Positions 52,829 through 61,104 of a stretch of DNA of 64,000 nt are shown here, one piece after another; position 1 is the first letter of the stretch, and each line of letters opens with the position of its first letter. Origin of the DNA: Oscillospiraceae bacterium. Lineage in GTDB: Bacteria > Bacillota > Clostridia > Oscillospirales > Ruminococcaceae. The position numbers and the translations under genes were made by a program. The DNA lies in contig JAGAZJ010000019.1 in assembly GCA_018110925.1 (NCBI GenBank), forward strand, positions 1 to 64,000, given 5' to 3'. The notes under the pieces were generated by a model that was given only the letters and a program-made list of their open reading frames with translations, searched no databases and was not told the DNA's origin.

Positions 52829-52881
52829 AAAAGTCATTGATTATGGGGCACGGCGCTGTTTTCTTTTATACAAAATGACTA

Positions 52882-52910
52882 TTGACATCATATATTTGCT
52901 GTGATATAAT
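52882..52910 (+). promoter_or_regulatory. Consensus promoter of the transglutaminase-like gene
   Basis: TTGACA (52882-52887), 17-nt spacer, TATAAT (52905-52910). The start codon is some 150 nt further on, so the leader is long. Confidence 0.9.
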
Positions 52911-52960
52911 ACAAGACTGTAAGCGGTGGTTAACTAGTGCTTACTTTATATTTCGATGAT

Positions 52961-53065
52961 AGTTAGCTGTAAATAACCTGCAAGGTCGTTTCCTGCCGTT
53001 CAAGAGGAATGGCTTTTTGCCTTTGGGTTAGATATGTATAACCGTATGTTAGCTGTATACAACTT
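52961..53065 (+). repeat. Repeated AGTTAGCTGTAA motif in the leader
   Basis: AGTTAGCTGTAAATAACC (from 52961) and TGTTAGCTGTATACAACTT (53047-53065) share GTTAGCTGTA. A third copy, AGTTAGCTGTAACTACCTG, is inside the gene at 53365-53383. The leader also has a GTAAGC/GCTTAC hairpin (about 52919-52945) and GGTTA/TAACC (about 53026-53043). Two tiny frames (53009-53041 and 53034-53069) lie here, the latter ending over the start codon. Confidence 0.5.
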
Positions 53066-53920
53066 ATGAAGAACAAAAGAAGACTTGCTCTGGCAATGTG
53101 CCTTCTGATGACGGGATGTTCGCCCGACGGCGCTTTGGACATACCGGACGAGGAGCATATAGTGTCATCTCTCAGGAATGGTCTGAAAGAGCATTCAAGC
53201 GTGATCGAGATCACATTTTACAGCGATGACGATGTGTCTCGTTCCCTTGCGGATGCCGCAGACAGACTTATGAGGGCGGCAATGTATGAGTCAGAAGATC
53301 CGACGGGCGGCGACTACATAAGATACCAGTACGGCGGATACAGCGGTGAGTTTGGTTGCCGTAGAGTTAGCTGTAACTACCTGTGCAGTATAAAGCTTAT
53401 ACCTGACTACTATTCCTATCTTGTCTATGAAAACAAGGTCAATGAAAAGGTGGCTGAGATACAGGCAGGGTTCGGCTTTGACGATGAGACCGCTGATGCT
53501 GAAAAAGTAAAGGCTGTCTATGATTACATCTGTCAAAATGTGAAATACGACAGGATTCATGTCAAAAATCCTCACCACAGGCTTCGCTCGACTGCTTATT
53601 CGGCACTATGCATGGGGACTGCAACCTGTCAGGGGTATGCGGTTGCGGTGTACAGGCTATTGAAGGAAAACGGCATAGATGCCCGTGTGGTGACAGGAAG
53701 TACGGACCGTGCCGAAGACAGCTTTCATGCGTGGAATATATGCTGCGTAGACGGTATGTATTACAATCTTGATGCAACATGGGACAGTGGTTCCGATAGT
53801 TCGGAGGGCTATGATTATTTTCTCAGGGGCTCGTGCTTTGAGGGGCACACGCCTGCGGAAGAGTTTATGACACGGGATTTTACGGAAAGATATCCTGTGG
53901 CAGAGAGTGATTATGAATAA
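53066..53920 (+). CDS. Transglutaminase-like domain lipoprotein
   Basis: 284 residues. Signal peptide with lipobox MTGC (C18). The transglutaminase/protease-like domain (about 145-265) has the Cys-His-Asp triad: Cys in GTATCQGYAV, His in DSFHAWNI and Asp in YNLDATWD. Such proteins in Clostridia are thought to process or crosslink envelope proteins or to act as peptidases; the substrate is unknown. No Shine-Dalgarno is seen before the ATG. An 11-codon upstream frame ends with ATGA overlapping its start, so translation may be coupled. It separates the apbE genes from the iron operon. Confidence 0.85.
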   Translation: MKNKRRLALAMCLLMTGCSPDGALDIPDEEHIVSSLRNGLKEHSSVIEITFYSDDDVSRSLADAADRLMRAAMYESEDPTGGDYIRYQYGGYSGEFGCRRVSCNYLCSIKLIPDYYSYLVYENKVNEKVAEIQAGFGFDDETADAEKVKAVYDYICQNVKYDRIHVKNPHHRLRSTAYSALCMGTATCQGYAVAVYRLLKENGIDARVVTGSTDRAEDSFHAWNICCVDGMYYNLDATWDSGSDSSEGYDYFLRGSCFEGHTPAEEFMTRDFTERYPVAESDYE

Positions 53921-53924
53921 AATA

Positions 53925-53941
53925 CATACTAAAATAGTATG
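53925..53941 (+). promoter_or_regulatory. Palindrome upstream of the iron permease, candidate operator
   Basis: CATACT-AAAAT-AGTATG is a perfect inverted repeat in the 43-nt gap before the FTR1 gene, overlapping a possible -10 (TATGAT at 53938-53943). No good -35 is seen, so activation or repression by a metal sensor is plausible. Confidence 0.4.
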
Positions 53942-53963
53942 ATATTGTGAAAGGTCGATTTCT

Positions 53964-55325
53964 ATGAAGCAGAAAAATGCACTGCCGATGATCCTTGTCA
54001 CGCTTATGGTCGTGCTTCTTCTTATACCTGCCTTTGTGACAATGGCAAAGGGCGGAGGCGGAGCGTCTGTTTCCAATGATGATGAATATTTCCTCACATG
54101 GGAGGAATATGTTACCGCTCACGGTATGACATCGTGGAACTGGACGGATGCGGCTGATGCGATAGAAAAAGTGGCACAGCACGCCGCCGATCTTTACGAG
54201 CAGGGCGACAAGGGTACTGCATATGAATATGCGAAGGCTACATACTGGGGCTATTATGAGACCACAGGTTTTGAGAGAAACACTATGACATATATCTCGG
54301 GGTCGAGAGTGAGCTCGGTAGAGCTTCAGTTCACAACTCTGAGAAAGGCTGTAAAGAAAGACCTGGGCACCGAAACGGTGCGTGCGGAGGCTGAAAAGCT
54401 GTCGGATATGCTGCATGAGGATGCGGTGATACTGAGCCCCGAGAGCGGCTCGCAGTCGACCGGCAGTACTGCTGAAAAGTCGGCAGGAAGCAAGGCAGCT
54501 ACTTTTGCGGGCAGCTTCGGCATAATACTCCGAGAGGGACTTGAAGCAATACTCGTTGTCGGCGCGATAATAGCATATCTGCTCAAAGCCGGCAAGAAAA
54601 AAGAAGTCATACCGGTATATATCGGTGCCGGATTTGCGGTGGTGTGCAGTTTTATCATGGCAGGGGTGCTGTCATGGCTGAAAGCGATAAACCCCGAGAC
54701 CCATATGTCCCAGGAGATCATAGAGGGCTTTGCGGCTCTCATAGCAGTCGTTGTACTGTTCTATGTTTCGAACTGGATGGTATCAAAGGCCGAGTCTGAG
54801 GCGTGGGAAGGCTACATAAAGGGCAAGGTCGCTGAATCTGCCGAGAAGGGCAATATGTTCGCACTTGCATTTACTGCATGGCTGGCGGTCTTCAGAGAAG
54901 GCGCAGAGGTGATACTCTTCTACCAGCCGATGCTGAGCGAGGGGAATCCCGAAATGGTGTGGGCAGGTTTTGCGGCAGGCTGTGCGGCTCTTGTTGCTGT
55001 GTTTGCAGTGATACGTCTGCTGTCGGTCAAGCTGCCTCTCAAACCTTTCTTCCTTGCAACGAGCATACTTATGGCGTTCATGACGGTATGCTTCATGGGC
55101 TCCGGAATAAAGGAGCTTATGGAGGGCGGCGTGTTCGATGATATGTCGTTCATGCTGTCAAGTCCTTCATGGCTCAGCTGGATACCCTATAACGATGTGC
55201 TCGATGTATTCGGAGTTTATCCTCTTATCGGCACTGTTGTTCCTCAGCTGATACTTCTTGTGATAACCGTTGTTACATTCGTCGTTCAGATAAAGAGAAA
55301 CGGCGATTTGAAGAAGACTCAATAA
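53964..55325 (+). CDS. FTR1 family iron permease with extracytoplasmic N-terminal domain
   Basis: 453 residues. A leading TM or signal segment (about 8-28), a helical extracytoplasmic domain (about 40-170), then the seven-TM FTR1 core. The two iron motifs are LREGLEAILVV (REGLE at 190-194) and FREGAEVILFY (REGAE at 311-315), both with the two Glu needed for iron passage. Related to yeast Ftr1, EfeU and FetM. It opens an operon continuing with the P19/Tp34 lipoprotein, as in FetMP of E. coli and the Campylobacter p19 locus. Confidence 0.93.
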   Translation: MKQKNALPMILVTLMVVLLLIPAFVTMAKGGGGASVSNDDEYFLTWEEYVTAHGMTSWNWTDAADAIEKVAQHAADLYEQGDKGTAYEYAKATYWGYYETTGFERNTMTYISGSRVSSVELQFTTLRKAVKKDLGTETVRAEAEKLSDMLHEDAVILSPESGSQSTGSTAEKSAGSKAATFAGSFGIILREGLEAILVVGAIIAYLLKAGKKKEVIPVYIGAGFAVVCSFIMAGVLSWLKAINPETHMSQEIIEGFAALIAVVVLFYVSNWMVSKAESEAWEGYIKGKVAESAEKGNMFALAFTAWLAVFREGAEVILFYQPMLSEGNPEMVWAGFAAGCAALVAVFAVIRLLSVKLPLKPFFLATSILMAFMTVCFMGSGIKELMEGGVFDDMSFMLSSPSWLSWIPYNDVLDVFGVYPLIGTVVPQLILLVITVVTFVVQIKRNGDLKKTQ

Positions 55326-55331
55326 GTCGTA

Positions 55332-55350
55332 AAGACAGCTTAGCTGTCTT
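55332..55350 (+). repeat. Short hairpin between the FTR1 and P19 genes
   Basis: AAGACAGC (55332-55339) pairs with GCTGTCTT (55343-55350) with a 3-nt loop and no T run. Likely an mRNA processing or stability element rather than a terminator. Confidence 0.45.
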
Positions 55351-55383
55351 GATATACACAATCATTTCAAAGGAGTTTTTTAA

Positions 55384-56019
55384 ATGAAGAAGTCTATCGC
55401 ACTTCTGTGCACAATGAGCATGGCTCTTTCACTTGCGGCTTGCAATTCTCCTGCCGCTGAAAAGACAGAGACAACAGCCGCTCCTGCTGAAACAGCAGAG
55501 GTCAAGACGGAGCAGGCAGCAGACCCCGGTGATGCGGGCTTTACCGAGTTCCCCATATTTGAGGATGAGGAAGTATCCTTCATGAACGTGTCCGCTGTAT
55601 ATTTCCAGCCTGTTCCCATGTCCAACGGAAATGAAAATATAGAGGATTTCAATATCCATCTTGAGTGCGATGTATCCGCTCTTGAAAACAAGCTCGGCTA
55701 CGGCACAGGCGACTGGGTACCTTATCTCACAGTAGATTACAAGGTAGTCGGCGACAACGGTGCAGGCGACGTTGCGGCACAGGGCACATTCATGGTAATG
55801 AGTGCATCTGACGGTCCTCACTACGGCGCTAACATCAAGCTCGACAAAGCTGATACCTATGAGGTAACATTCACATTCCACAGTCCCGAAGAGAACGGAT
55901 ATCTCGTTCATACCGATGCTGAAACAGGCCCGGGCGGCACATTCGATGAGTATTTCAAGGACGGCAACCTTACTGTAACGGTAGGCGGCTGGGAGTATAC
56001 TCCTCAGGAGTGGAACTGA
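55384..56019 (+). CDS. P19/Tp34 family iron-binding lipoprotein
   Basis: 211 residues. Lipobox LAAC (C20), then a linker and a beta-sandwich. The family motifs are FNIHLECD (His and Glu ligands, about 89-96), GTGDWVPYLTVDY and ASDGPHYGANIKL (His ligand, about 147). These form the dimeric Cu/Fe site of Campylobacter P19 and Treponema Tp34. It delivers iron to the FTR1 permease. AAAGGAG precedes the ATG. Second in the iron operon. Confidence 0.93.
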   Translation: MKKSIALLCTMSMALSLAACNSPAAEKTETTAAPAETAEVKTEQAADPGDAGFTEFPIFEDEEVSFMNVSAVYFQPVPMSNGNENIEDFNIHLECDVSALENKLGYGTGDWVPYLTVDYKVVGDNGAGDVAAQGTFMVMSASDGPHYGANIKLDKADTYEVTFTFHSPEENGYLVHTDAETGPGGTFDEYFKDGNLTVTVGGWEYTPQEWN

Positions 56020-56045
56020 TAAAAATACTTTTCTCTAAAATGGAC

Positions 56046-56080
56046 GATATCCGCATACGGCGGCGCTGTATGCGGATATC
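56046..56080 (+). promoter_or_regulatory. Long perfect hairpin between the P19 and DUF2318 genes
   Basis: GATATCCGCATAC (56046-56058) pairs with GTATGCGGATATC (56068-56080): 13 perfect pairs, 9-nt loop, no T run. ATCATCACA just after it can pair with TGTGATGAT (56120-56128) around the terminator. Confidence 0.55.
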
Positions 56081-56097
56081 ATCACATTCTGCAAACT

Positions 56098-56116
56098 ACG
56101 GGTGTGACCCGTTTTT
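56098..56116 (+). terminator. Compact intrinsic terminator inside the iron operon
   Basis: ACGGGT (56098-56103) pairs with ACCCGT (56107-56112) with a 3-nt loop, followed by TTTTT. It would lower expression of downstream genes relative to the permease and P19. Confidence 0.6.
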
Positions 56117-56202
56117 GTCTGTGATGATACAGATCTTTTTGCACATGATGTGTAAAGGTATGCATCATCAGGGGCAGAAATACTTATTCGGGAGCTGTAT
56201 TG

Positions 56203-57462
56203 ATGCTTAAATTTTTTATTACGGTCACAAAGGACCTTATTTCGGCGGCGATATTGTCAGCGATGCTCTTTGCATATGTGCCCATGATATCCGGAAAGAA
56301 AGGGCGCAATATCCTTACGGCAGGCACTCTGGCCGGTATGGCGGCGGCTGTGGTCATAGCGGTGCTCAAGAACACCACTAAGGTCATAGACAAGTCGGGC
56401 GGAACAGGCGTGTGGAACAACTGGATATTCGGCGCATCCCTTGCAGGTCTGCTTGTTTTTCTGGTGATGAGCATTCTGATGAATCGCAAGTCGACGGATG
56501 CGGGAGGCGTCGCCTTACCATGTGCGGCGGCACTGATGTCATGTACATTCTGGGCATATGCGCTGCCGAGCGTGCTGGGGTATCCTTTCAACTTCTCTCT
56601 AAACGGTGATTCGGTATTCTCCACTGCATTCATCTATCGATTTGTGGGGTACCTCTTCGGCATCATCCTTTCTGTTCTTATATTTCTTGCAGTCTACCAG
56701 TGCGCCGTCAGGATCGGCAGAAGCACTGTTTTTGTGTTTATGTGTACCGCACTTCTGATAAACGGATTCTGGCAGTTCACAAAGATAGTTCAGGTGCTCC
56801 ATGCAAAGCGGATCGTTTCGGGTCACGCCTGGTTCACACTGGTGCGCTACTCATCGAATTACAGTGATGTGTTCATATACGCACTGCTGCTTACTGCACT
56901 GATCATACCGGTAATGCTCATAGTAAAGAGCTTTAATGTAAAGGAGCCCTATTCAAACCCTGCTCAGCACAGAAAGATAAAGGCGAAATGGAGAGATACA
57001 CGCAGGTGGTCTGTTCTGTTTGTGTTCTGCCTTGTTATGGTCGTGCTTGATCTGACGGCGTTTACAGCGATAGACAACAGGGAAGTGGAGTTGTCTCCCG
57101 TTGAGGAGTGTGAGATAAGGGATGATGCGCTCTATGTCCCGCTGACGCAGGTGGAGGACGGGCATCTTCACAGATTTGCCTACACCACGGATGATGATAT
57201 CACCGTGCGCTTCATTGTGATAAAGAAGCCGAATGCTTCTTCATACGGAGTGGGTCTCGATGCCTGTGACATATGCGGTGAAACAGGATACTATGAGAGG
57301 AACGGACAGGTCGTCTGCAACCTGTGTGATGTTGTCATGAATATAAATACCATAGGCTTCAAGGGCGGCTGTAATCCCATAGTTATTGATTACAGCGTTG
57401 AGAACGGATATATAGTAGTGCCGAAATACACGCTCGTTGAGCATCAGAATGAATTCAAATAA
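56203..57462 (+). CDS. DUF2318 membrane protein
   Basis: 419 residues. Eight or so TM segments (about 1-260), then one more (about 265-285) and the C-terminal extracytoplasmic DUF2318 domain with the family cysteines: ACDICGETGYY, VCNLCDVVMN and GGCNPI. The cysteines probably bind a redox-active metal or an Fe-S centre. This gene follows the permease and P19 in the Campylobacter cluster too (Cj1660). The ATG at 56203 has GGGAG at 8-nt spacing. It ends 11 nt before the first FtsX-like permease. Confidence 0.92.
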   Translation: MLKFFITVTKDLISAAILSAMLFAYVPMISGKKGRNILTAGTLAGMAAAVVIAVLKNTTKVIDKSGGTGVWNNWIFGASLAGLLVFLVMSILMNRKSTDAGGVALPCAAALMSCTFWAYALPSVLGYPFNFSLNGDSVFSTAFIYRFVGYLFGIILSVLIFLAVYQCAVRIGRSTVFVFMCTALLINGFWQFTKIVQVLHAKRIVSGHAWFTLVRYSSNYSDVFIYALLLTALIIPVMLIVKSFNVKEPYSNPAQHRKIKAKWRDTRRWSVLFVFCLVMVVLDLTAFTAIDNREVELSPVEECEIRDDALYVPLTQVEDGHLHRFAYTTDDDITVRFIVIKKPNASSYGVGLDACDICGETGYYERNGQVVCNLCDVVMNINTIGFKGGCNPIVIDYSVENGYIVVPKYTLVEHQNEFK

Positions 57463-57473
57463 GGGGTGATAAT

Positions 57474-58775
57474 GTGTTTTTCAGAATGATAAAGGGCGCA
57501 TTCACCCGTCAATGGAAAAAAATGATAATGATAGCGCTGACAGTGGCTCTTGGCACTTCTCTTGCGACTGCGATGCTGAATGTAATGATGGACGTCAGCG
57601 ACAAGGTAAATCAGGAGCTGAAGACCTATGGCGCAAATATAACCGTAGTACCAAAATCCGCATCGGTAATGGACAGCCTGTATGAGATAGAGAACGGAGC
57701 CGATGACGGCGCATATCTGAAAGAATCGGAGCTCGGAAATATAAAGACTATATTCTGGGCATTCAATATAGTGGATTTTGCGCCGTTCATTGACACTAAA
57801 GCTACGGTCTCCGCCGATAGCGGTGAAAAGGAGATAACCCTTGTGGGAACGTGGTTTGACCATCATCTTGAACTGCCTACGGGCGAGACTCTCAACACCG
57901 GCGTAAGGTCGCTTCGCACATGGTGGGACATTTCGGAAGGAGACTGGCTCAGCGAGCAGACTTATACAGGCACCGAAAAGCCGTGTATGGTGGGCGAGGG
58001 GATAGCAAAGACACTCTCGGTAAAGAGCGGAGATATCATCACGGTGTCCACGACTCATGGGTCAGAAAGACTGTATGTCGCAGGCATCTTCTCGTCGGGA
58101 GATACTGCCGATGACGAGATATACGCATCTCTGGACACGGTGCAGGCACTTTCAGACAAGGATGGCCTTCTCTCAAGCATTGAGGTCAGTGCGCTTACCA
58201 CTCCCGACAATGAGCTTGCGATAAAGGCTGCAAAGGATCCGGGCTCTCTTACCATAGCTCAGTATGAAACATGGTACTGTACAGCATATGTAAGCTCCAT
58301 ATGCTATCAGATACAGGAGGTCATCACTGATTCTGTGGCATCCCCCGTGCGTCAGGTCGCTGATTCAGAGGGTGCTATACTTGAAAAGACGCATCTTCTC
58401 ATGGTGCTGATAACTATTCTTTCACTGGTGGGCTCTGCCCTCGGTATAACCAATCTCGTTACAGCAAGCGTTATGGAGAGGAGCAGTGAGATAGGGCTTC
58501 TGAAAGCTATCGGCGCAAAGAACGGTGCTGTCTCTGCCCTTGTTCTCACCGAGGTCATGATAACGGGCATTGTCGGTGCGGTGATTGGTTATTTTGCGGG
58601 GTTCGGATTTGCTCAGATAATAGGGCAGACAGTGTTCGGGTCGTCTATCGAGATGAAGCTGTTTGTTATACCGATAGTGGCTGTACTGGTGATAGCTGTG
58701 GTGCTGGCAGGAAGTCTTCCTGCCATAAGGATGCTTCTGAGACTTCGCCCTGCCGAAGTGCTCCACGGCAGATGA
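57474..58775 (+). CDS. FtsX-like ABC permease (first of two)
   Basis: 433 residues. A MacB-type permease: TM1 (about 18-40), a large extracytoplasmic domain (about 45-300), and three more TMs with the FtsX motif (MERSSEIGLLKAIGAKN). The start is GTG at 57474, after AAGGGGTGAT. Together with the second permease and the ATPase downstream it forms a tripartite mechanotransmission-type ABC unit. In Campylobacter, the homologous genes (Cj1661-Cj1663) are part of the same iron system, with an unresolved role. Confidence 0.92.
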   Translation: MFFRMIKGAFTRQWKKMIMIALTVALGTSLATAMLNVMMDVSDKVNQELKTYGANITVVPKSASVMDSLYEIENGADDGAYLKESELGNIKTIFWAFNIVDFAPFIDTKATVSADSGEKEITLVGTWFDHHLELPTGETLNTGVRSLRTWWDISEGDWLSEQTYTGTEKPCMVGEGIAKTLSVKSGDIITVSTTHGSERLYVAGIFSSGDTADDEIYASLDTVQALSDKDGLLSSIEVSALTTPDNELAIKAAKDPGSLTIAQYETWYCTAYVSSICYQIQEVITDSVASPVRQVADSEGAILEKTHLLMVLITILSLVGSALGITNLVTASVMERSSEIGLLKAIGAKNGAVSALVLTEVMITGIVGAVIGYFAGFGFAQIIGQTVFGSSIEMKLFVIPIVAVLVIAVVLAGSLPAIRMLLRLRPAEVLHGR

Positions 58776-58789
58776 TATGAGGTGCTGAT

Positions 58790-59926
58790 ATGACTAAGCA
58801 GAAAATGTTTTTGCGTATGATAACCGCATCGCTCATCAGACGGCGCTCCAGAATGATAGTCGCTCTGCTGGCGATATCTGTCGGTGCGGCTATACTCTCC
58901 GGGCTCGTAACAATATACTACGATGTGCCCAGGCAGATGGGAGCGCAGTTTCGCAACTATGGTGCCAATATGATACTGGTATCATCGGGAGACGGCAAGG
59001 ATTTCGATGTTACAGCAATGAATGAGGCTGTATCCCACATAAGCCCGGAAAGCTTTCTTGGTGCTACGCCTTACAGATATGAGACCGTGAGGATACACGA
59101 TCAACCTGTGGTGACGGCCGGTACTGATATAAAGAGTGCAGGTATAACCAGTCCCTACTGGCACATAGAGGGTGCTTGGCCCGCAGAGGGCGAAGCTCTT
59201 GTGGGCAAGACTGAGGCTGAACATCTCGGACTGAAAACAGGCAGTTCATTCACCATGTCGTATGCCGATGAATCAAACGAAAAAGAACCCGTTGAAAGGG
59301 ATATGGTGGTGTCGGGCATTCTTGAAACAGGTGGTTCCGAGGAAGACTATATCTACATTGAAATGTCCGACCTTGAAAGCATTGCGGGAAGCGGTGACCT
59401 GGATGTGGCAGAACTCAGCATATCCGCATCACAGGAGGAACTTACAGCTGCCGCAGACAGTATCACATCCGCAGACAATGGTGTGTCGGCAAGGCTCGTA
59501 AAGCGTGTGACACAGTCTGAGAGCACTGTCCTGACAAAGCTTCAGGCACTTGTTTTCATCGTTACGGCAGTTGTGCTGGTACTGACAATGATATGCGTTG
59601 CCACGACCATGACAGCAGTGGTCACCGAAAGACGCAAGGAGATAGGTCTTCGCAAATCTCTGGGCGCATCGGACAGGAGCATAATAGTGGAATTCATGGG
59701 CGAGGGACTGCTCCTTGGCTGTATAGGCGGCCTTGCAGGTGCGCTCCTCGGATTTGTGTTCGCTGAGTTTGTGAGCGTGAACGTATTTTCAAGCTCCATA
59801 AGATTTCAGCCGCTGCTTTTGCCTGTGACTATGATCGTTTCTGTTGCGGTGACGGGACTTGCGTGCCTGATGCCGGTACGAAGTGCGATAGATATAGACC
59901 CGGCACTTGTGCTGAAAGGCGAATGA
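58790..59926 (+). CDS. FtsX-like ABC permease (second of two)
   Basis: 378 residues. Same architecture as the preceding gene: TM1 (about 22-43), extracytoplasmic domain (about 45-250), three TMs. The cytoplasmic loop TERRKEIGLRKSLGASD is a close match to the first permease, so the two arose by duplication and probably form a heterodimer. The ATG follows GAGGTGCTGAT. 14 nt from the first permease. Confidence 0.92.
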   Translation: MTKQKMFLRMITASLIRRRSRMIVALLAISVGAAILSGLVTIYYDVPRQMGAQFRNYGANMILVSSGDGKDFDVTAMNEAVSHISPESFLGATPYRYETVRIHDQPVVTAGTDIKSAGITSPYWHIEGAWPAEGEALVGKTEAEHLGLKTGSSFTMSYADESNEKEPVERDMVVSGILETGGSEEDYIYIEMSDLESIAGSGDLDVAELSISASQEELTAAADSITSADNGVSARLVKRVTQSESTVLTKLQALVFIVTAVVLVLTMICVATTMTAVVTERRKEIGLRKSLGASDRSIIVEFMGEGLLLGCIGGLAGALLGFVFAEFVSVNVFSSSIRFQPLLLPVTMIVSVAVTGLACLMPVRSAIDIDPALVLKGE

Positions 59927-59947
59927 CCGTCGGAAGGGAAGAATAAT

Positions 59948-60625
59948 ATGAGTTTATTACAGCTTAAAAATATATCAAAGATATACGGAGAACTGAAAGC
60001 TCTCGACGACATAAGCCTTGAAGTCGAGAACGGTGAATGGCTTGCGATAATGGGACCCTCTGGCTCCGGTAAAAGTACGCTCATGAATATCATCGGGTGT
60101 ATGGACAAGCCATCTCTCGGAGAGGTCATACTTGACGGCAGAGATATTGCCAAGGAGAGCGACAAGGGGCTTACCGAGATAAGGCGTGACAAGATAGGTC
60201 TTATATTCCAGCAGTTTCACCTTGTGAACTATCTTACAGCGGTTGAAAACGTTATGGTGGCACAGTACTATCACTCAATGCCGGATGAAAAGGAAGCCCT
60301 CGAAGCGCTTGAAAGAGTTGGTCTGAAAGACCGTGCAAAGCACCTTCCCAGTCAGCTCTCAGGCGGTGAGCAGCAGCGTGTATGCATAGCAAGGGCACTT
60401 ATAAATCACCCCGAGATAGTGCTTGCGGACGAACCCACGGGAAATCTTGATGAGGCAAATGAGAATATCGTCATAGACATATTCAAGCAGCTCCACAAGG
60501 AGGGCACCACGCTTATAGTCGTTACTCATGACCCTGAGGTGGGTGAAGTTGCACAGCGCATGATAGTTCTTGACCATGGCAGGATAAAAGAAAATACTAT
60601 AAACAAAAATTTCGGAAACACTTGA
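59948..60625 (+). CDS. ABC transporter ATP-binding protein of the iron operon
   Basis: 225 residues of the LolD/MacB type. Walker A GPSGSGKST (about residue 37), signature LSGGEQQRV, Walker B IVLADEPTGNLD and switch His THDPEVG. It powers the two FtsX-like permeases. GAAGGGAAG precedes the ATG. The operon ends here: a new promoter begins over its stop codon. Confidence 0.95.
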   Translation: MSLLQLKNISKIYGELKALDDISLEVENGEWLAIMGPSGSGKSTLMNIIGCMDKPSLGEVILDGRDIAKESDKGLTEIRRDKIGLIFQQFHLVNYLTAVENVMVAQYYHSMPDEKEALEALERVGLKDRAKHLPSQLSGGEQQRVCIARALINHPEIVLADEPTGNLDEANENIVIDIFKQLHKEGTTLIVVTHDPEVGEVAQRMIVLDHGRIKENTINKNFGNT

Positions 60626-60650
60626 ATAGAAATGCCATGTATGGTAAAAT
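60622..60650 (+). promoter_or_regulatory. Internal promoter for the FMN-binding/reductase genes
   Basis: TTGAAT (60622-60627, over the ATPase stop), 17-nt spacer, TAAAAT (60645-60650). AGAGGT and the ATG at 60662 follow. Confidence 0.72.
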
Positions 60651-60661
60651 AGAGGTAGTAT

Positions 60662-61087
60662 ATGAAGAGATTGTTTACTGTCGCTGTGTGTGCGGCGGCA
60701 TTGATGCTCACTGCCTGCGGCGGAAGCTATAAGGACGGCACATATGAGGGCAGAAGTGAGAGCAGAGAGGGCAATGAGGGCGGATACGGCGACGGATACG
60801 GTGTCGTTACCCTGACGATTAAGGATAATACGATAATTGCCTGTGAGTACAAAACGTATCAGCCTGACGGTACTGTCAAGGATGAGAACTACGGAAAGCA
60901 GGACGGTGAGATCGCAAACACCGATTTCTACAACAAAGCCCAGCGGCCTGTCAAGGCGTGCGACCAGTATGCGAAGGAGCTTGTGGAAAAAGGTAAGCTC
61001 GATTCTGTTGATGCGGTATCGGGTGCTACGATCTCTTATGACGAGTTCAGAGAGGCTGTCAAGGACGCTCTCAGACAGGCAAAATAA
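60662..61087 (+). CDS. FMN-binding lipoprotein, flavinylation target
   Basis: 141 residues. Lipobox LTAC (C19). The FMN_bind domain (about 45-141) ends with DAVSGATISY: D117, S120, G121, A122 and T123. T123 is the expected acceptor of FMN delivered by ApbE. Proteins like this carry electrons outside the membrane. ApbE is encoded 9.7 kb upstream on the same strand. It starts a new transcription unit that continues with the anchored protein at 61105. Confidence 0.93.
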   Translation: MKRLFTVAVCAAALMLTACGGSYKDGTYEGRSESREGNEGGYGDGYGVVTLTIKDNTIIACEYKTYQPDGTVKDENYGKQDGEIANTDFYNKAQRPVKACDQYAKELVEKGKLDSVDAVSGATISYDEFREAVKDALRQAK

Positions 61088-61104
61088 GAGAGGAGACGGG
61101 ATCT

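Noticed and set aside
52961..53383. The AGTTAGCTGTAA repeats as a CRISPR or insertion-sequence end
   Set aside because: Only three imperfect copies with irregular spacing, no spacers of even length and no transposase.
53880..54416. A 178-codon minus-strand frame over the FTR1 start
   Set aside because: Antisense to the FTR1 gene, Cys- and Leu-rich by codon mirror, no ribosome binding site.
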